A DNA stretch of 64,000 nucleotides. Source: Semisulcospira habei. Taxonomy: Eukaryota > Mollusca > Gastropoda > Semisulcospiridae. Below the pieces are notes generated by a model. That model had not been told where the DNA came from. It did not search any database and saw only the letters and a list, made by a program, of their open reading frames with translations. Positions 1 through 9,821 of this stretch are shown one piece after another. The stretch covers positions 212,038,899-212,102,898 of the forward strand of contig BTPG01000005.1 of the NCBI GenBank assembly GCA_036245525.1, read 5' to 3'. Within the stretch, counting starts at the first letter, position 1; every line of letters starts with the position of its first letter. The translations under genes and the position numbers were made by a program.

Positions 1-59
1 CATGCGCACGCTTTAGACAACGACTCACGTACCACAAATAGTGAAATACATTACGACAG

Positions 60-1640
60 TCAGCTTGGGGTGGGGAGTGTTGTGATATAGTGCGAGAACT
101 GTTGAAAGAGGCGAGTTTTGAGGGCGGACTGGAAGGAGGAGAGAGAGTGTTTCTGACGGAGAGAGAGTGGGAGAGTGTTCCAGGTGGATGGACCGTATAC
201 CGAGAAGGAGCGGGGGCCGAAAGTGCCGAGTTTGGTGCGGGGGATGTGGAGGCGGAGAGGGTCAGAGGCGGAGCGGAGGGAGCGGGGAGGAGTGTAGGCG
301 TGAAGTAAGTTTGAGAGATAGGCAGGAGCGCAGTTGTTCAGGGATTTGTAGCAGAGAGACAGAATCTTGTATTGGATGCGTTGGGGAATGGGAAGCCAGT
401 GAAGGAGTTTGAGCAGGGGAGTGATGTGGTCGGATTTTTTCTTTCTGATAACGAGTCGGGCAGCATTATTCTGGACGCGCTGGAGAGTAAAAGTGGTGGA
501 GTGAGGGAGGCCGGAAAGGGGAGATTCGCAGTAGTCGATGCGAGAGACAGCAAGTTTGGTGGCAGCTCCGGTAGTGAGGTATTTTCTGATCCGACTGATG
601 CGGCGGAGGTGGAAATAGCATGTCTGGGCCGTGGAGGAGTCGAAGCTGGTCATGGAAAGAGAGGAATCGAGGATAACGCCGAGGATTTTGGCCGAGTTAG
701 GGAGTGAGATGGGGGTGCTGTCGAGTTGAAGGTGGAGAGAGGGAGGGAGCTGGGAAAGTTTCTGGCGAGTGCCTACCAGCATGGCTTCCGTTTTGTCGTC
801 GTTCAGTTTAAGCTTGTTTGCTGTCATCCAGTTGTTCACGTCTTCGTAGCAGTCAGCCGTGCGAGTCAGTAGTGACTGAGTGTTGTCGAGTTTTTCTTTG
901 TCTAGTAGTTGTGAGTCGTCAGCGTAGAGGTGGTGGTGTATGTGGTGAGACTGGATAATGTTGGACAGGGGAGAGGTGTAGAGTGTGAAAAGGACCGGCC
1001 CCAGGACGGACCCCTGTGGAACTCCGCAGGAGAGCGTGACTGGGTTGGAGGAGACGCCGTCGATGGTGACGGATTGCTGTCTGTTAGAGAGGTAGGAGAG
1101 GAACCAGGAGTGAGCAGAGTCAGTGATGCCAAAGGAGTGGTGAAGGCGGTGGAAGATGATAGAGTGGTCTATAGAGTAGAAGGCGGCAGAGAGGTCGAGT
1201 AGCGTAAGGAGGGAGATGTTGCCAGAGTCGGTGGAGAGAAGCAGGTCGTTTAAGATATGTAGGAGGGCTGTTTCAGTGCTGTGATGTTTGCGATAGGCAG
1301 CCTGGAAGGGACTGCGGAGTTTGTTGTCGGCAAGGTGAAGGTTGAGCTGGTTGAGAACAACCTTCTCAAGAAGCTTGGACAGGAAAGAGAGATTGGAGAC
1401 TGGGCGATAGTTTTTGAGTTCGTTTGGGTCGAGGTTGTGTTTTATGATGAGAGGACGGACGATGGCGGACTTGAAGATATCGGGGACGGAGCCGTTCTAG
1501 AGATGTGTTGATGATGTCGGTAATGAAGGGCAGAAGTTTTGGAAGGCCGTCCCAGTAGAGAGAAGCTGGGAGGGGGTCTAGTTCGCAGGTTTTGAGAGGC
1601 ATGGACTTTATGGTCTTAAGGACTTTATCCTGAGAGACGG
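60..1640 (-). pseudogene. LINE reverse transcriptase, one frameshift
   Basis: The frame is open from about 1497 down to a stop at 60, although it lacks an ATG at its start. It contains the RT fingers region (NYRPVSN near 1400), the LDLSAAF region near 1190, GVPQGSVLGP at about 996-1025 and the catalytic YADD at 915-926. The C-terminal tail carries WNTLPLSLR, typical of CR1/L2 proteins. Upstream of about 1500 the reading continues in another frame (DIINTSL, then a different frame), so a single-base indel breaks it there. Copying the element's RNA at a nicked target is the known role of the family. Confidence 0.82.
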
Positions 1641-2144
1641 AGCGGAAGGACGAGAGGGGGGGGGGGGGTACCGGAAAAGGGGATGTCGGGAGGGCAAGTC
1701 GGAGAAGGCTGAGTGTCGAGTGTGTTGCGCAGAGTTTGGATTTTGTCGGAAAAATAGGTGGAAAAAGCGGACGGGAGTTCTTCTTTGCAGTGTGTGTTGG
1801 GGGAGAGAAGAGTCTTTAGAAGTGCCTAGGAGTGTGTTCATGGTAGCGTAGAGGGTTTTGAAAGAAGTGGATTCCAGGATTTTGTTTTGAAGGTGTTTAC
1901 GTTTGGAGTCGGAGATCATTCTGCAGACTTTGGATCTAGTTGTTTGGAAGATCTGTCTGTGAACGGTGAGGTCAGATGAGCGCCAGCGGCGTTCCGCTTG
2001 TCGGCGCTCGCGCTTGGCCTCAGCTATGTCGTCAGTGAGCCAGGGGGAGGGGGGTCGGTTGGGTATGGAGCAGGTGGTGACAGTGGCGTGGGTGTCTAGA
2101 AGTTTTCGAAGGGAGGAGTCGAAATGGGATGCAAGATCAGGAGA

Positions 2145-2879
2145 TTATGCGGGGTCCAAGAGAAGGTCGACAGCTTCGTCGAAGAAGCTCTCTCGGTTGA
2201 CAGATTTTTGTTTGCGACGATAGACAAGGAGCTTGGGTTTTTTCAAGGGAGGTAGGTTGAGGGAGACGAGAATAGCGAGGTGGTCAGAGGGAAGCACAGA
2301 GGAGGTGTCAGAGTCGAGAAAGAGTTGATCGGAGGTGCGGGTGATGATCCAGTCGAGGGTGTGGCCGAATCGGTGGGTGGGTTTAGTGATGTGTTGTGTA
2401 AGATTGTGGCTTGAAAGTGATGTGCTAAGGCGTTTTGTGTCATAGTGGTCGGGTTTGTCGAAGTTGAAGTTAATGTCGCCAAGAAGGATGTGTTTTCCGG
2501 GTCGTGTGCTGTAGTGGTCGAGGAGCAGGTCAAACTCGGTAAGGAACATGGAGTTTGTGAGTTTGTTTTGAGAGCTTGGAGGGGGGCAATACATACATGA
2601 GAAGATGAGGGACTGGCCAGGGAGTGTTGCTACGGCCTCGACAGATTCAAAAGAGGGATGAGCAAAAGTGAGAGACTGAGAGAAGGAGAGGTGAGCGGAA
2701 AGACAGTCCCTGTAGATGATGGCAATGCCACCCCCTCTGGAAGCACGCGGGAAGGAGGCCAGGCGGTAGCCACTCGGAGTGATGCTGGTGATGATGGGTT
2801 CATCGCCAGCTGGGCGGAGCCACGTTTCGGTGATCACGACAACATCTAGGTCATTGTCTAAAATGAAATCTGAAATCAC
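2145..2879 (-). CDS. LINE apurinic-type endonuclease (EEP) domain
   Basis: About 244 residues of an exonuclease-endonuclease-phosphatase fold. Visible motifs are VITETWL near the start (catalytic Glu), GGGIAIIYRD, LLGDINFNFD (Asp/Asn metal-binding loop) and SDHLAILVSL (the SDH motif with catalytic His). This domain nicks target DNA for target-primed reverse transcription. No ATG in good context is obvious and the frame may begin further upstream. It lies just upstream of the RT of the same element on the minus strand. Confidence 0.8.
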   Translation of the reverse strand: MISDFILDNDLDVVVITETWLRPAGDEPIITSITPSGYRLASFPRASRGGGIAIIYRDCLSAHLSFSQSLTFAHPSFESVEAVATLPGQSLIFSCMYCPPPSSQNKLTNSMFLTEFDLLLDHYSTRPGKHILLGDINFNFDKPDHYDTKRLSTSLSSHNLTQHITKPTHRFGHTLDWIITRTSDQLFLDSDTSSVLPSDHLAILVSLNLPPLKKPKLLVYRRKQKSVNRESFFDEAVDLLLDPA

Positions 2880-2971
2880 GTCGGCTTTGCCATCTCTGCA
2901 GACAAACTGTGCATTGAACAGACACTGTTTTAGTTTGAATGAGGCCGAAGAGGAAGAGGGAGAAGAAACGG

Positions 2972-3033
2972 TTGGTTGGTTGGTTGGCTATTTGGGTTTA
3001 ACGCCGAGCAGGCGACTAAGGCCATCTCACGGC
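2972..3033 (+). repeat. 62-bp mini-SINE with target duplication
   Basis: A (GGTT)n-like head is followed by TATTTGGGTTTAACGCCG and a GC-rich end. It is bounded by a perfect 14-bp direct repeat (GGGAGAAGAAACGG at 2958-2971 and 3034-3047; the first bases may belong to the element end). A near-identical 55-56 bp copy with its own duplication lies at 11336-11390, which shows that this is a mobile unit. Confidence 0.8.
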
Positions 3034-3055
3034 GGGAGAAGAAACGGACGAAGAG

Positions 3056-3258
3056 AAAGAGACAATAGGAGACCCGTAAGACAATGAATTCAATAGAGCC
3101 GCATCAGTCATTAATTTACATCATTTTTAATATCAAAATTTTGACCTCCCATTACACCCTTTCCGAATCAACCCTTTGATTTTAAAAAGTGACGAACATG
3201 ACTGATGCGGCCTTATTGATCTGATTATCTTATGGGTCTCCTATTGTCTCTCTCTATA
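3056..3258. repeat. MITE-like inverted-repeat element, about 200 bp
   Basis: The segment at about 3056-3109 (AGAGACAATAGGAGACCC ... GCCGCATCAGTCAT) is repeated in inverted orientation at about 3203-3258 with roughly 85-90% identity. The arms enclose some 95 bp of AT-rich DNA. It has no coding capacity. A non-autonomous DNA transposon or fold-back element is the likely explanation; no clear target duplication was found. Confidence 0.65.
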
Positions 3259-3289
3259 ACTATTGTCTCTGTCAACACCTAAACATGAA

Positions 3290-3480
3290 CCTGATCAAGT
3301 GATGCCAAGTGAAACTTAATACTTATTAACAAGTTGCAACTAACTTTTAGGAACCTGCAGAGGTAACCTTTAAGTGTGTTGCCATAAGAACTTATTAATT
3401 ACTTACCCTAAGTTCTTACAAGTACTTACCCTAAGTTCTTACAACAACTTGACTCAAGTCCCAAGACACTGAGACAGTTT
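3290..3480. repeat. Terminal motif-rich region of the Maverick element
   Basis: This stretch repeats short blocks such as CTAAGTTCTTACAA, ACTTACC and CAACTAACTT. Similar blocks occur at 19725-19790 and 26495-26860, beside the second Maverick copy, so I read it as terminal or subterminal repeat DNA of the element. No precise inverted terminus or 6-bp target duplication could be fixed. Confidence 0.45.
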
Positions 3481-3710
3481 TATCAAGATACAAGGACAAT
3501 AAAAAAAACTTTTTTTTCTCAGTAGTACTCTAGGGGGGGGGGGGGGGTGCAGATGGGGCTAAATAATCAGGCACAAGTGGTGTAAGTGGCATGGCATTTT
3601 TCTGTGAAGTGTATGACATTAATAAACGATTACCAAATTTGATTTTTATTTGTTTAAAAGATTGTGTAGTTTTTTTGTGGTTTCCTGAACACCAATCTGT
3701 TTTCCCATCT

Positions 3711-4328
3711 CTAAAACCTGGCTTTTAGTTCTTCAACATTCACGGGAGATTGACTACGCATTTTATTTTGTATTTCAGATTTCAATTGTTTGTAATTATT
3801 TAAATCATCCTGGACCCGCTTACATTCTTTGTCATCAATAAAATTATCGTTTAATGCCTTACTGATAATAAGTTTCATACTGCTCAGCTTTGCACCAGCA
3901 AGCGTACTCAATGCTTCATGTTTCTGTAATTTTGTGTGAAACCTTTTGTTTAAGGCTTCCAAACCAAAACAAGTCAGGCATGTAGCAACGCTAACACCCT
4001 CAACTGCAATTCCAATTAAACTTCCAATTCCTGTGGCAAACAGAACAATACCTCCTACAGAACATCCAGCTGAAACTGTACCAACAGCCATTGAAGTATT
4101 TTGAATAGAATTGAAAACGGTCTTAAACCGTCTCTTACACCGTGAATATTTTGCTTCCTCACTTTCCAAATATTTAATTGCTTCTGTAATATTATTTAAT
4201 CTGAATGCGTCTGCCTGTAATGTTTTATCTGATGCAATTGGCACAGCTGTCGCATGCGGATCAGGCACAAATGATGACACAGTCTCAGGCGCAAGCGTCG
4301 TCGGTATTTGCGGATAGAAGTTTACCAT
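3711..4328 (-). CDS. Maverick small membrane protein, unknown function
   Basis: 205 residues starting at an ATG preceded by CAATAAAAA. The middle (about residues 77-125) is a long Gly/Ala/Val-rich hydrophobic stretch (e.g. GGIVLFATGIGSLIGIAV) able to form one or two membrane segments. The N-terminus is Pro-rich and the C-terminal third is charged and helical. A decayed homologue lies at 22034-22573 in the second copy, also as the outermost gene. Position at the element edge beside likely virion genes suggests a structural or membrane role, which is inference only. Confidence 0.72.
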   Translation of the reverse strand: MVNFYPQIPTTLAPETVSSFVPDPHATAVPIASDKTLQADAFRLNNITEAIKYLESEEAKYSRCKRRFKTVFNSIQNTSMAVGTVSAGCSVGGIVLFATGIGSLIGIAVEGVSVATCLTCFGLEALNKRFHTKLQKHEALSTLAGAKLSSMKLIISKALNDNFIDDKECKRVQDDLNNYKQLKSEIQNKMRSQSPVNVEELKARF

Positions 4329-4353
4329 TTTTTTATTGACAAATATTTTTTAT

Positions 4354-5247
4354 TTAATCAGCAATTACATTTTGCAACTCTTCAAAAGTATACAATTTGC
4401 TAGCATAATAAAATGAAACAAGATCAATGTGTTCAAGGTTTATGTAAGTTAGACGAACAAAAGTTGTTTTGTCGACCACCACCTTGACAGCGGGAATACT
4501 GCTCGAAACATTAATAACATCAACATTTTTTGAAATAGCAATAAAGACCTTTGATGATTCTGATACTGTTTCATCCAATGTAAGTTTAATTCCCTGTGCA
4601 ATATTTGCCTCTTTCACAGAAGCTGCAGATCTCAAGATAATTTCAAATACTATTGTCGCTTCTCTAGCCAGGACTAAGCTTGCTGGCATAAACACAACAG
4701 AAGTATCTGATCTACCCTTTCTAGTTGTAAGAAGATACCGCCATCTCTCATAATTTTCAACTTTCAGTTTATCTCTGCTATTGTTGTCAGGGGCAAAACT
4801 TGGAACAAGGCTTACAATAAGCGGCCCAGAATTAACAACCTTTCTAAACACTAAGGCTCCTTCGTCATCAGTGTATACAGAAGGACTAATAAATTCCAAC
4901 TTTATGTCCCAGTCAATTGTTGGAGGTGGTGCCAGCACAGGCGGCACAGGTGAAACCACCCATTTATTACCTACATGTATTAAGTTGTATGGCACATTAT
5001 TTACAAGAGTAGGCGCAACTGGTACAGTAACATCAAGCAGCTGACCAAGTTTAGGAATCGGTCTCTCTGTTCCATCCTTCATGTCATCGATTACTTTCCT
5101 CTTGTACATGCCAGTTGAATCAAGTTCAAAACCATACATCTCCCCTATTTCTCCCTCCTTCTCAAAATCCTGTACATCTGCCAAATCTTTCAACTCTGTT
5201 ACCGGACATGCAACTGGTATGATTCTCGGCTTTGGACCGTCACTCAT
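4354..5247 (-). CDS. Maverick conserved protein, unknown function
   Basis: About 297 residues. I chose the ATG at 5247 because it has the TTTATAAAAATG context shared by neighbouring genes; the open frame extends only to a TTG upstream. The sequence is soluble and beta-rich in look, with a Pro-rich segment near residue 100 (VPPVLAPPPTIDWD) and many alternating hydrophobics, which could fit a jelly-roll or fibre-like capsid component but is not diagnostic. The next gene starts 26 bases downstream. A fragmented homologue occupies 21304-22009. Function is not known to me. Confidence 0.72.
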   Translation of the reverse strand: MSDGPKPRIIPVACPVTELKDLADVQDFEKEGEIGEMYGFELDSTGMYKRKVIDDMKDGTERPIPKLGQLLDVTVPVAPTLVNNVPYNLIHVGNKWVVSPVPPVLAPPPTIDWDIKLEFISPSVYTDDEGALVFRKVVNSGPLIVSLVPSFAPDNNSRDKLKVENYERWRYLLTTRKGRSDTSVVFMPASLVLAREATIVFEIILRSAASVKEANIAQGIKLTLDETVSESSKVFIAISKNVDVINVSSSIPAVKVVVDKTTFVRLTYINLEHIDLVSFYYASKLYTFEELQNVIAD

Positions 5248-5267
5248 TTTTATAAACAAAAATAAAA

Positions 5268-5952
5268 TTATTTAACTTCTAACACTACACTAAAATCATG
5301 CATAACAACTGGTTTGTCATCTTGATTAGTTACAGATATACACATTGACTCAAAGAAACTAGAACCTAATTTCTTAAACTGTAAATTAGGAAATCTAGCA
5401 ACCACACTTTCACAATACGGAGCAGTGCCAGTCGGTAAGCATCTCAACAAAGTTGAAGGCTTTCCATTGTAAACATTCTCAGATGTGTTTAGTTCTTTTA
5501 AATAAACATTTAGCACTGTGTGTACTGACAAATGAACAGGACGTTTTCCAGTTATTTTATCTTTTTTTGGTGTTAGTAGAGTATCGTTTATTTTTAATGA
5601 TGATAATACCCAATCTTCATCTGGAAATCTAACAAAAAAACCAAGTAACCTTCCTAGTCTAATTGATAATGAATACTCACTACCTTTTGGAAATTCCAAA
5701 GTAACAAGTAAGTTAGCCGGACTTAAAGTTGCTTTAATTTTAAATCTATTTTGTAGCCATTCAGCTAAAGTACAAAAGTCATAATACCCAGATCATAAAG
5801 TATCACCAATCCTAGTCCCATCAGTTACATAATAAGTTATATCATCCTCTACATTAAACCATTTTACTGTATAGAACATTTCATGGATAGCTACAGCCAT
5901 TAGTTAACCACACTGGTTTGCTTGTGTCAAGATTTGTTAAGGTAATAAACAT
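5268..5952 (-). pseudogene. Maverick conserved protein, disrupted
   Basis: The natural start is the ATG at 5950-5952 (context AATAAAAATG), matching the start of its homologue at 20198. Compared with that copy, about 26 net bases are missing near 5897, shifting the frame, and an in-frame TGA lies near 5798. The last 143 codons (5699 to 5268) are open and end in a conserved tail pattern (HDFSVVLEVK). The protein is beta-rich with no membrane segment; a minor capsid or spike role is possible but unproven. Its start is only 24 bases from the divergent gene at 5977. Confidence 0.7.
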
Positions 5953-5976
5953 TTTTATTATCTCATATAAAAAAGG
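5953..5976. promoter_or_regulatory. 24-bp divergent start region
   Basis: Only 24 bases separate the ATG at 5952 (minus) from the ATG at 5977 (plus). The gap is almost pure A/T and contains ATATAAAAAA. Both starts have A-rich leaders, so one short AT-rich element must serve two divergent genes. The same arrangement is kept in the second copy at 20174-20197. Confidence 0.5.
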
Positions 5977-7239
5977 ATGGAATTTAAATCACCAACCATT
6001 ACCACAACGAACGCATTTCAATTTAACGTGGATGCCAAATACAATGTGGCACCTACTTATGAACAGAAAATAATACAACTAAATCAGCTCGACATTGCTG
6101 TAAGTGAACAAGATCTATTTCAAGTCAAAGTACCCAATCCGTTTGATCATTACCTAAACCCTCCAATAACAGATGACTCTACTGCAAGAAAGTGGTCTTC
6201 AAGTCCACTACAGATGTTTCAAAACCAGCTCAACTTTGCTATATTGTGTTCAACTACAGGCTGTGGTGTTTCATTCACAGACCACTTGAATCACTCAAAC
6301 AAACTTATTAGGTCTGTATATCGTTTCCATGTTTATTACCAGCTTAGACGTATTTTGTCAGAACTCCATACACCACTACCCACTGAATCTAGTTTCAACA
6401 GGTTTAACAACCCCATGTATATGAAAGCATTTGAACGCATCTGTAATGAATTTAACATCAGTGCCGGGTATGACTTTACACAAAAACTTGATGATCACAA
6501 CGGTATAGGTACATTGTATTATGCTATGAGTCACAGACAATACCCTCAAGATTACTACCCTGGTTACACTTCATTCTCATCTAAATCTGAAGTCTGGTTA
6601 GGTTCCATTGAACAGAAACAGTCTAATGCATGGACCACATTTATTTTAGACAAGAGTGACGGGTTTACTCAAGCGGGAGTCGAGCGCGTAAATGAGTCTA
6701 TCAGAACATACGTCTGGTGTTTATTAGGAGCACAATCAATAACAAAATCAAACATTTTGAATGGAAGTGGAAAGTTTGAATCTCAAAAACAGTTTCTCGC
6801 AAATCTTGAAGATTCAATTAACTCAACAGTCGATCTCTCGTCAAGCATACAACGCTACCAAGACGTACTCAGATATGCCAGATCAAAAGTTGACTTTGTA
6901 GTAGGCATCGGGTTATACATGTTGCCATCTGACCTTCAACTCCAAATGGGTACAATAACAAATTATAATAATGAAATCATTGTTGCTGGTAGTGATCAAA
7001 AACTAGGTCTCAATCAATCAGTAAACTTGGGGGCCACAACCACACATGTACAGACGTTAAAACCATTAATGACACCAGCACCAGGAACAACATCACCCGT
7101 ACAGACAGTAACAGCCCCGGTCCCAACCCCTACACATGACTCACCATCACCAACCCTTGACACACATGAGTCGGAGAGAACTGCATTGGTAATAGGACTC
7201 ACTGGATTAGGAGTATTACTTCTTTACCTGTTTCATTAA
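5977..7239 (+). CDS. Maverick tail-anchored protein, probably virion-associated
   Basis: 420 residues, intact. The N-terminal 330 residues are soluble and rich in aromatic residues (e.g. NAWTTFILDKSDGFT near residue 220). Residues about 355-395 form a Thr/Pro/Ser stalk (TTSPVQTVTAPVPTPT), and the last about 20 residues are hydrophobic (TALVIGLTGLGVLLLYLF), predicting a C-terminal anchor. A decayed homologue of its first part lies at 19795-20173 in the second copy. Its 3' end overlaps the convergent gene at 7216 by 24 bases. The stalk-plus-anchor layout suggests a surface or membrane role; this is inference. Confidence 0.78.
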   Translation: MEFKSPTITTTNAFQFNVDAKYNVAPTYEQKIIQLNQLDIAVSEQDLFQVKVPNPFDHYLNPPITDDSTARKWSSSPLQMFQNQLNFAILCSTTGCGVSFTDHLNHSNKLIRSVYRFHVYYQLRRILSELHTPLPTESSFNRFNNPMYMKAFERICNEFNISAGYDFTQKLDDHNGIGTLYYAMSHRQYPQDYYPGYTSFSSKSEVWLGSIEQKQSNAWTTFILDKSDGFTQAGVERVNESIRTYVWCLLGAQSITKSNILNGSGKFESQKQFLANLEDSINSTVDLSSSIQRYQDVLRYARSKVDFVVGIGLYMLPSDLQLQMGTITNYNNEIIVAGSDQKLGLNQSVNLGATTTHVQTLKPLMTPAPGTTSPVQTVTAPVPTPTHDSPSPTLDTHESERTALVIGLTGLGVLLLYLFH

Positions 7240-8478
7240 ATAACCCACCATCAACCCTCCTACTGTAACCAGAAAGACCCACACATGTTCTGCCATAAAT
7301 CCAACTACCTTCGCTGCTGTACTAATAATCCAACTGACAACAGTGCCTATTATACCAGGCAAAGCGTCCACTGCTTTCAGCGCCAATTTCTTAAGCAGGT
7401 CTGAAATATGAGACAACTGTTTCTTTACCCATGACTGTAAATCTTTTGGGTCTGTTGGAGCTGGTGGGCCTGGTGGACCTGGGGCTGGCGGTGCCAGGGC
7501 TCGACTACTACCACCACCACTACCACCACCAGCACCGGAGACAGCTAACACAACAGTACTGATAATAAACCCCAGAGCAGTAATTAAACTAGCAATTGTA
7601 ATACCCTGTTCTCTAAAAAGTGTTTTAAGTCTCTCAGCCAATGTTGTGTCTTCATGAAGTATTTTCTGAATAGTTTCCCTAATTCTGTTAACTTGGGTTT
7701 TAAGTTTTTGTCTCCCAATACTAATCACTTCTAACCTTCCTGATCTTTCTATCTGCAAATCATTTAATCTGTGTTGGATTCTTTCTTTCATTTCTGTGTC
7801 AAGATTCCCATTGTCTGCGGTAGCCAGTTTCTCTTTTTCACGTTCTATGTGTTTATCAAGCTCTCCTAGTTTGGCAACATTATTTACCATCTCACCTCTT
7901 ATGGTCTGCAATGATTTATCTAACCCTATAATCTCTCTCATTGACAAAGGTGGATCATCTATTGTTTTCATAGCATCATTTAATTGTCCTTCAGTAAATG
8001 AAGTTTCTTGTATCACTGTGTTTGCTATTTCTGGTAGGCTTGTTACTGGTGCCATTTCAATCTCTTGCCCTGTTGGTAAGTTTGTTTGCATGTCGTGAAG
8101 TGCACTAACAAGACGCGGTGTGACAGGAGACCCACCAATACCAAGTTGACACAAGGCACCAACACCACCTTCATTTTTTATTGTACTTAAAGCCCTAAAC
8201 TTACCATGGTCTTTTTTGTTAGTCAATAGTACTTTTCCTTTGTCAACAGTATTTAAATATAAATGACCCTTGACATCAAGTTCAAACTGATTAGGGTCTA
8301 TGTTGTCTGGGCGACCACCAACATGATCATAAAACGAGTTCACTTTGGTTTCTAAAAGTTCATGACGTAAACTGTAAATATTTCTTGTACCAGTCATATC
8401 TGTCATATCTGTTGTATTACCAAAATCATACATGTCATCCATTTCAAAATCTTCATGATTAAATCCTCCTGCTGCCAT
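7216..8478 (-). CDS. Maverick coiled-coil, double-membrane-segment protein
   Basis: 420 residues, intact. The order is an acidic N-terminus; a soluble region to about residue 175; a charged helical, coiled-coil-like region at about 180-285; a hydrophobic segment beginning TIASLITALGFIISTVVLAV at about 293; a Gly/Ser then Pro-rich linker (GPPGPPAP); a helical region; and C-terminal hydrophobic segments (IIGTVVSWIISTA; VFLVTVGGLMVGYL). I recognise this architecture, including the FREQGITIASLITA block, as recurrent in invertebrate Polintons, but its function is unknown to me. It shares the 40-bp gap at 8479-8518 with the divergent capsid gene. Confidence 0.78.
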   Translation of the reverse strand: MAAGGFNHEDFEMDDMYDFGNTTDMTDMTGTRNIYSLRHELLETKVNSFYDHVGGRPDNIDPNQFELDVKGHLYLNTVDKGKVLLTNKKDHGKFRALSTIKNEGGVGALCQLGIGGSPVTPRLVSALHDMQTNLPTGQEIEMAPVTSLPEIANTVIQETSFTEGQLNDAMKTIDDPPLSMREIIGLDKSLQTIRGEMVNNVAKLGELDKHIEREKEKLATADNGNLDTEMKERIQHRLNDLQIERSGRLEVISIGRQKLKTQVNRIRETIQKILHEDTTLAERLKTLFREQGITIASLITALGFIISTVVLAVSGAGGGSGGGSSRALAPPAPGPPGPPAPTDPKDLQSWVKKQLSHISDLLKKLALKAVDALPGIIGTVVSWIISTAAKVVGFMAEHVWVFLVTVGGLMVGYLMKQVKK

Positions 8479-8518
8479 TGTTTTATTAATTTTTTATTTT
8501 TTATTGTGCATAATAAAA
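8479..8518. promoter_or_regulatory. 40-bp divergent start region at the capsid gene
   Basis: Forty AT-rich bases separate the ATG at 8478 (minus) and the ATG at 8519 (plus). The right end is GCATAATAAAAATG and the left end reads, on the minus strand, TTAATAAAACAATG. Both starts carry the A-rich signal seen across the element. Confidence 0.5.
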
Positions 8519-9802
8519 ATGACACAGTCTTACGGATCAAAGTTAGACCCATATAGAAAACTATGTGAGCCTCTGGGTGTTAAGGGCATTTGACAATCGA
8601 TAGTCATCACGAACAATCCTAGTACCATAGACCAGAACCAAACTCGTACAGTCAAAATTCCAAACCTAGGTCCCAGTGACGTTATTGTTCCTGGCACTGC
8701 ACGCCTTGCATTTAATATTGAACTATCATCAGACGCAGATGTGAACAGAACACTAGTTAACAATCTTGGCAGAGCAATTGTTAGAACTATTAAAGTAAAA
8801 CTTGAAGGACAGGAAGTGTTTAGTCTTGACGACTCAGATGTGTTCTACTGTTACAAAGATCTTTGGCTCACAAGAGAAGAAAGAGAAGATCGTATTTATC
8901 AAGGCATACAATCTGATAATGTTGGTAAACTTAGAATCGATGCAGCAGACAAATCAACATCTGCAATTGAAGACGTTATATTAGCAGATACATATGGTAA
9001 TAGATTTTACATTCCACTTGAGTATGAAATCCTAACAGCTCATTTGCCTTATTATCAAGGAGCACTAAATGACCGTCTGAGTTTTGAACTAACTTTCAAT
9101 GACTACTCCAAAGTTATTAAATCATCTGATCTTGGTGCAACATACAAGATCTCTAACATCTCCTTGGAATATGAAATTGTCACACACACTGATCTAGCCA
9201 GACTCATTCAAAATCAGTACCAGACAAGACTGCCAATTTATTATGACAGGGTGATTAGACATAGTTTAATGCAAAAAGACAAGAGCGACCCGATGTGGAA
9301 CATAAACTTGAACACACCAGCTAGGTCACTAAAAGGTATTCTTATGTTGTTTGTTGAACCAGCGGCTCCATACAAAAGGGATTCAGAAAAATTCTACAAT
9401 CCTAAGATTACACATTTGTCCTGTACAATCGAAGGCCGCCCTAATCAAGTGTATGCTTCAGGTTTGTTACCTTATCAACACTACGACGAGATCACAAAAT
9501 ATTTTGCAGGTGGAAGGATTAGAGATAAACCCGCAAACATTGTGTGTAAAGATTTACATCTGTGTGACGTTAGAATTGGACAATACCTTACAAACAAGTA
9601 TGCACTGTGGTTAGACCTTCGCAGTACAGACGATGATTACCTTTATGGGTCAGGTCGAACTGTTGAGAACGGTAGTGATGGGATTTCAATTCAGATACAA
9701 AAGAAGGTTGTAACCGCTGCAGCCATAAATATATATTTGTATCTGATTTATGATGCACAACTGAACATACAAGAGTGCAGACTAAGTGGACACATATATT
9801 AA
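8519..9802 (+). pseudogene. Maverick major capsid protein (double jelly-roll type), one early stop
   Basis: The reading frame runs from the ATG at 8519 (context AATAAAAATG) to TAA at 9802, about 427 residues, with a single in-frame TGA at codon 25 (8591). From 8594 it is fully open. Visible blocks such as KVKLEGQEVFSLDDSD, FYIPLEYEIL and ISNISLEYEIV, and the alternating beta-strand pattern, fit the Polinton/adintovirus capsid family. The overall length is also about right. It is followed 19 bases later by the packaging ATPase, the usual neighbour. The stop could be a CGA-to-TGA change. The family call rests on pattern and context, not on a search. Confidence 0.75.
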
Positions 9803-9821
9803 AATTATATTGTGTATTAAA

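Larger units (their letters stand above)
1..2960 (-). mobile_element. CR1/L2-like non-LTR retrotransposon, near complete
   Basis: Reading leftward on the minus strand there is an endonuclease reading frame and then a reverse transcriptase frame, the order of a CR1/L2-type LINE. The 3' end lies in the first 60 bases or outside the window. The endonuclease is open; the reverse transcriptase has at least one frameshift near 1500, so this copy is probably inactive. The 5' part ends close to a short SINE insertion at 2972. The clade is inferred from the endonuclease-RT layout and from the C-terminal Trp-Asn-x-Leu-Pro motif usual in CR1/L2 elements. Confidence 0.8.

Noticed and set aside
90..707. 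Several plus-strand frames at 90-1500
   Set aside because: They are antisense shadows of the LINE reverse transcriptase on the minus strand.
2972..3033. CRISPR-like short repeats because similar units recur at 2972, 11336 and 16771
   Set aside because: Units are dispersed, have target duplications and lie in animal DNA; they are retroposons.
3110..3200. The loop of the inverted repeat (TTGACCTCCCATTACACC) resembles the repeat at 46008 (ATGACCTCCCATCACAC)
   Set aside because: The match is under 20 bases in AT-rich context and not enough to claim a shared Maverick terminus.
8591..8593. TGA read as an amino acid (code change or selenocysteine)
   Set aside because: The polymerase and integrase in the same element have plain frameshifts, so ordinary decay is the simpler explanation, and no SECIS-like element was seen.
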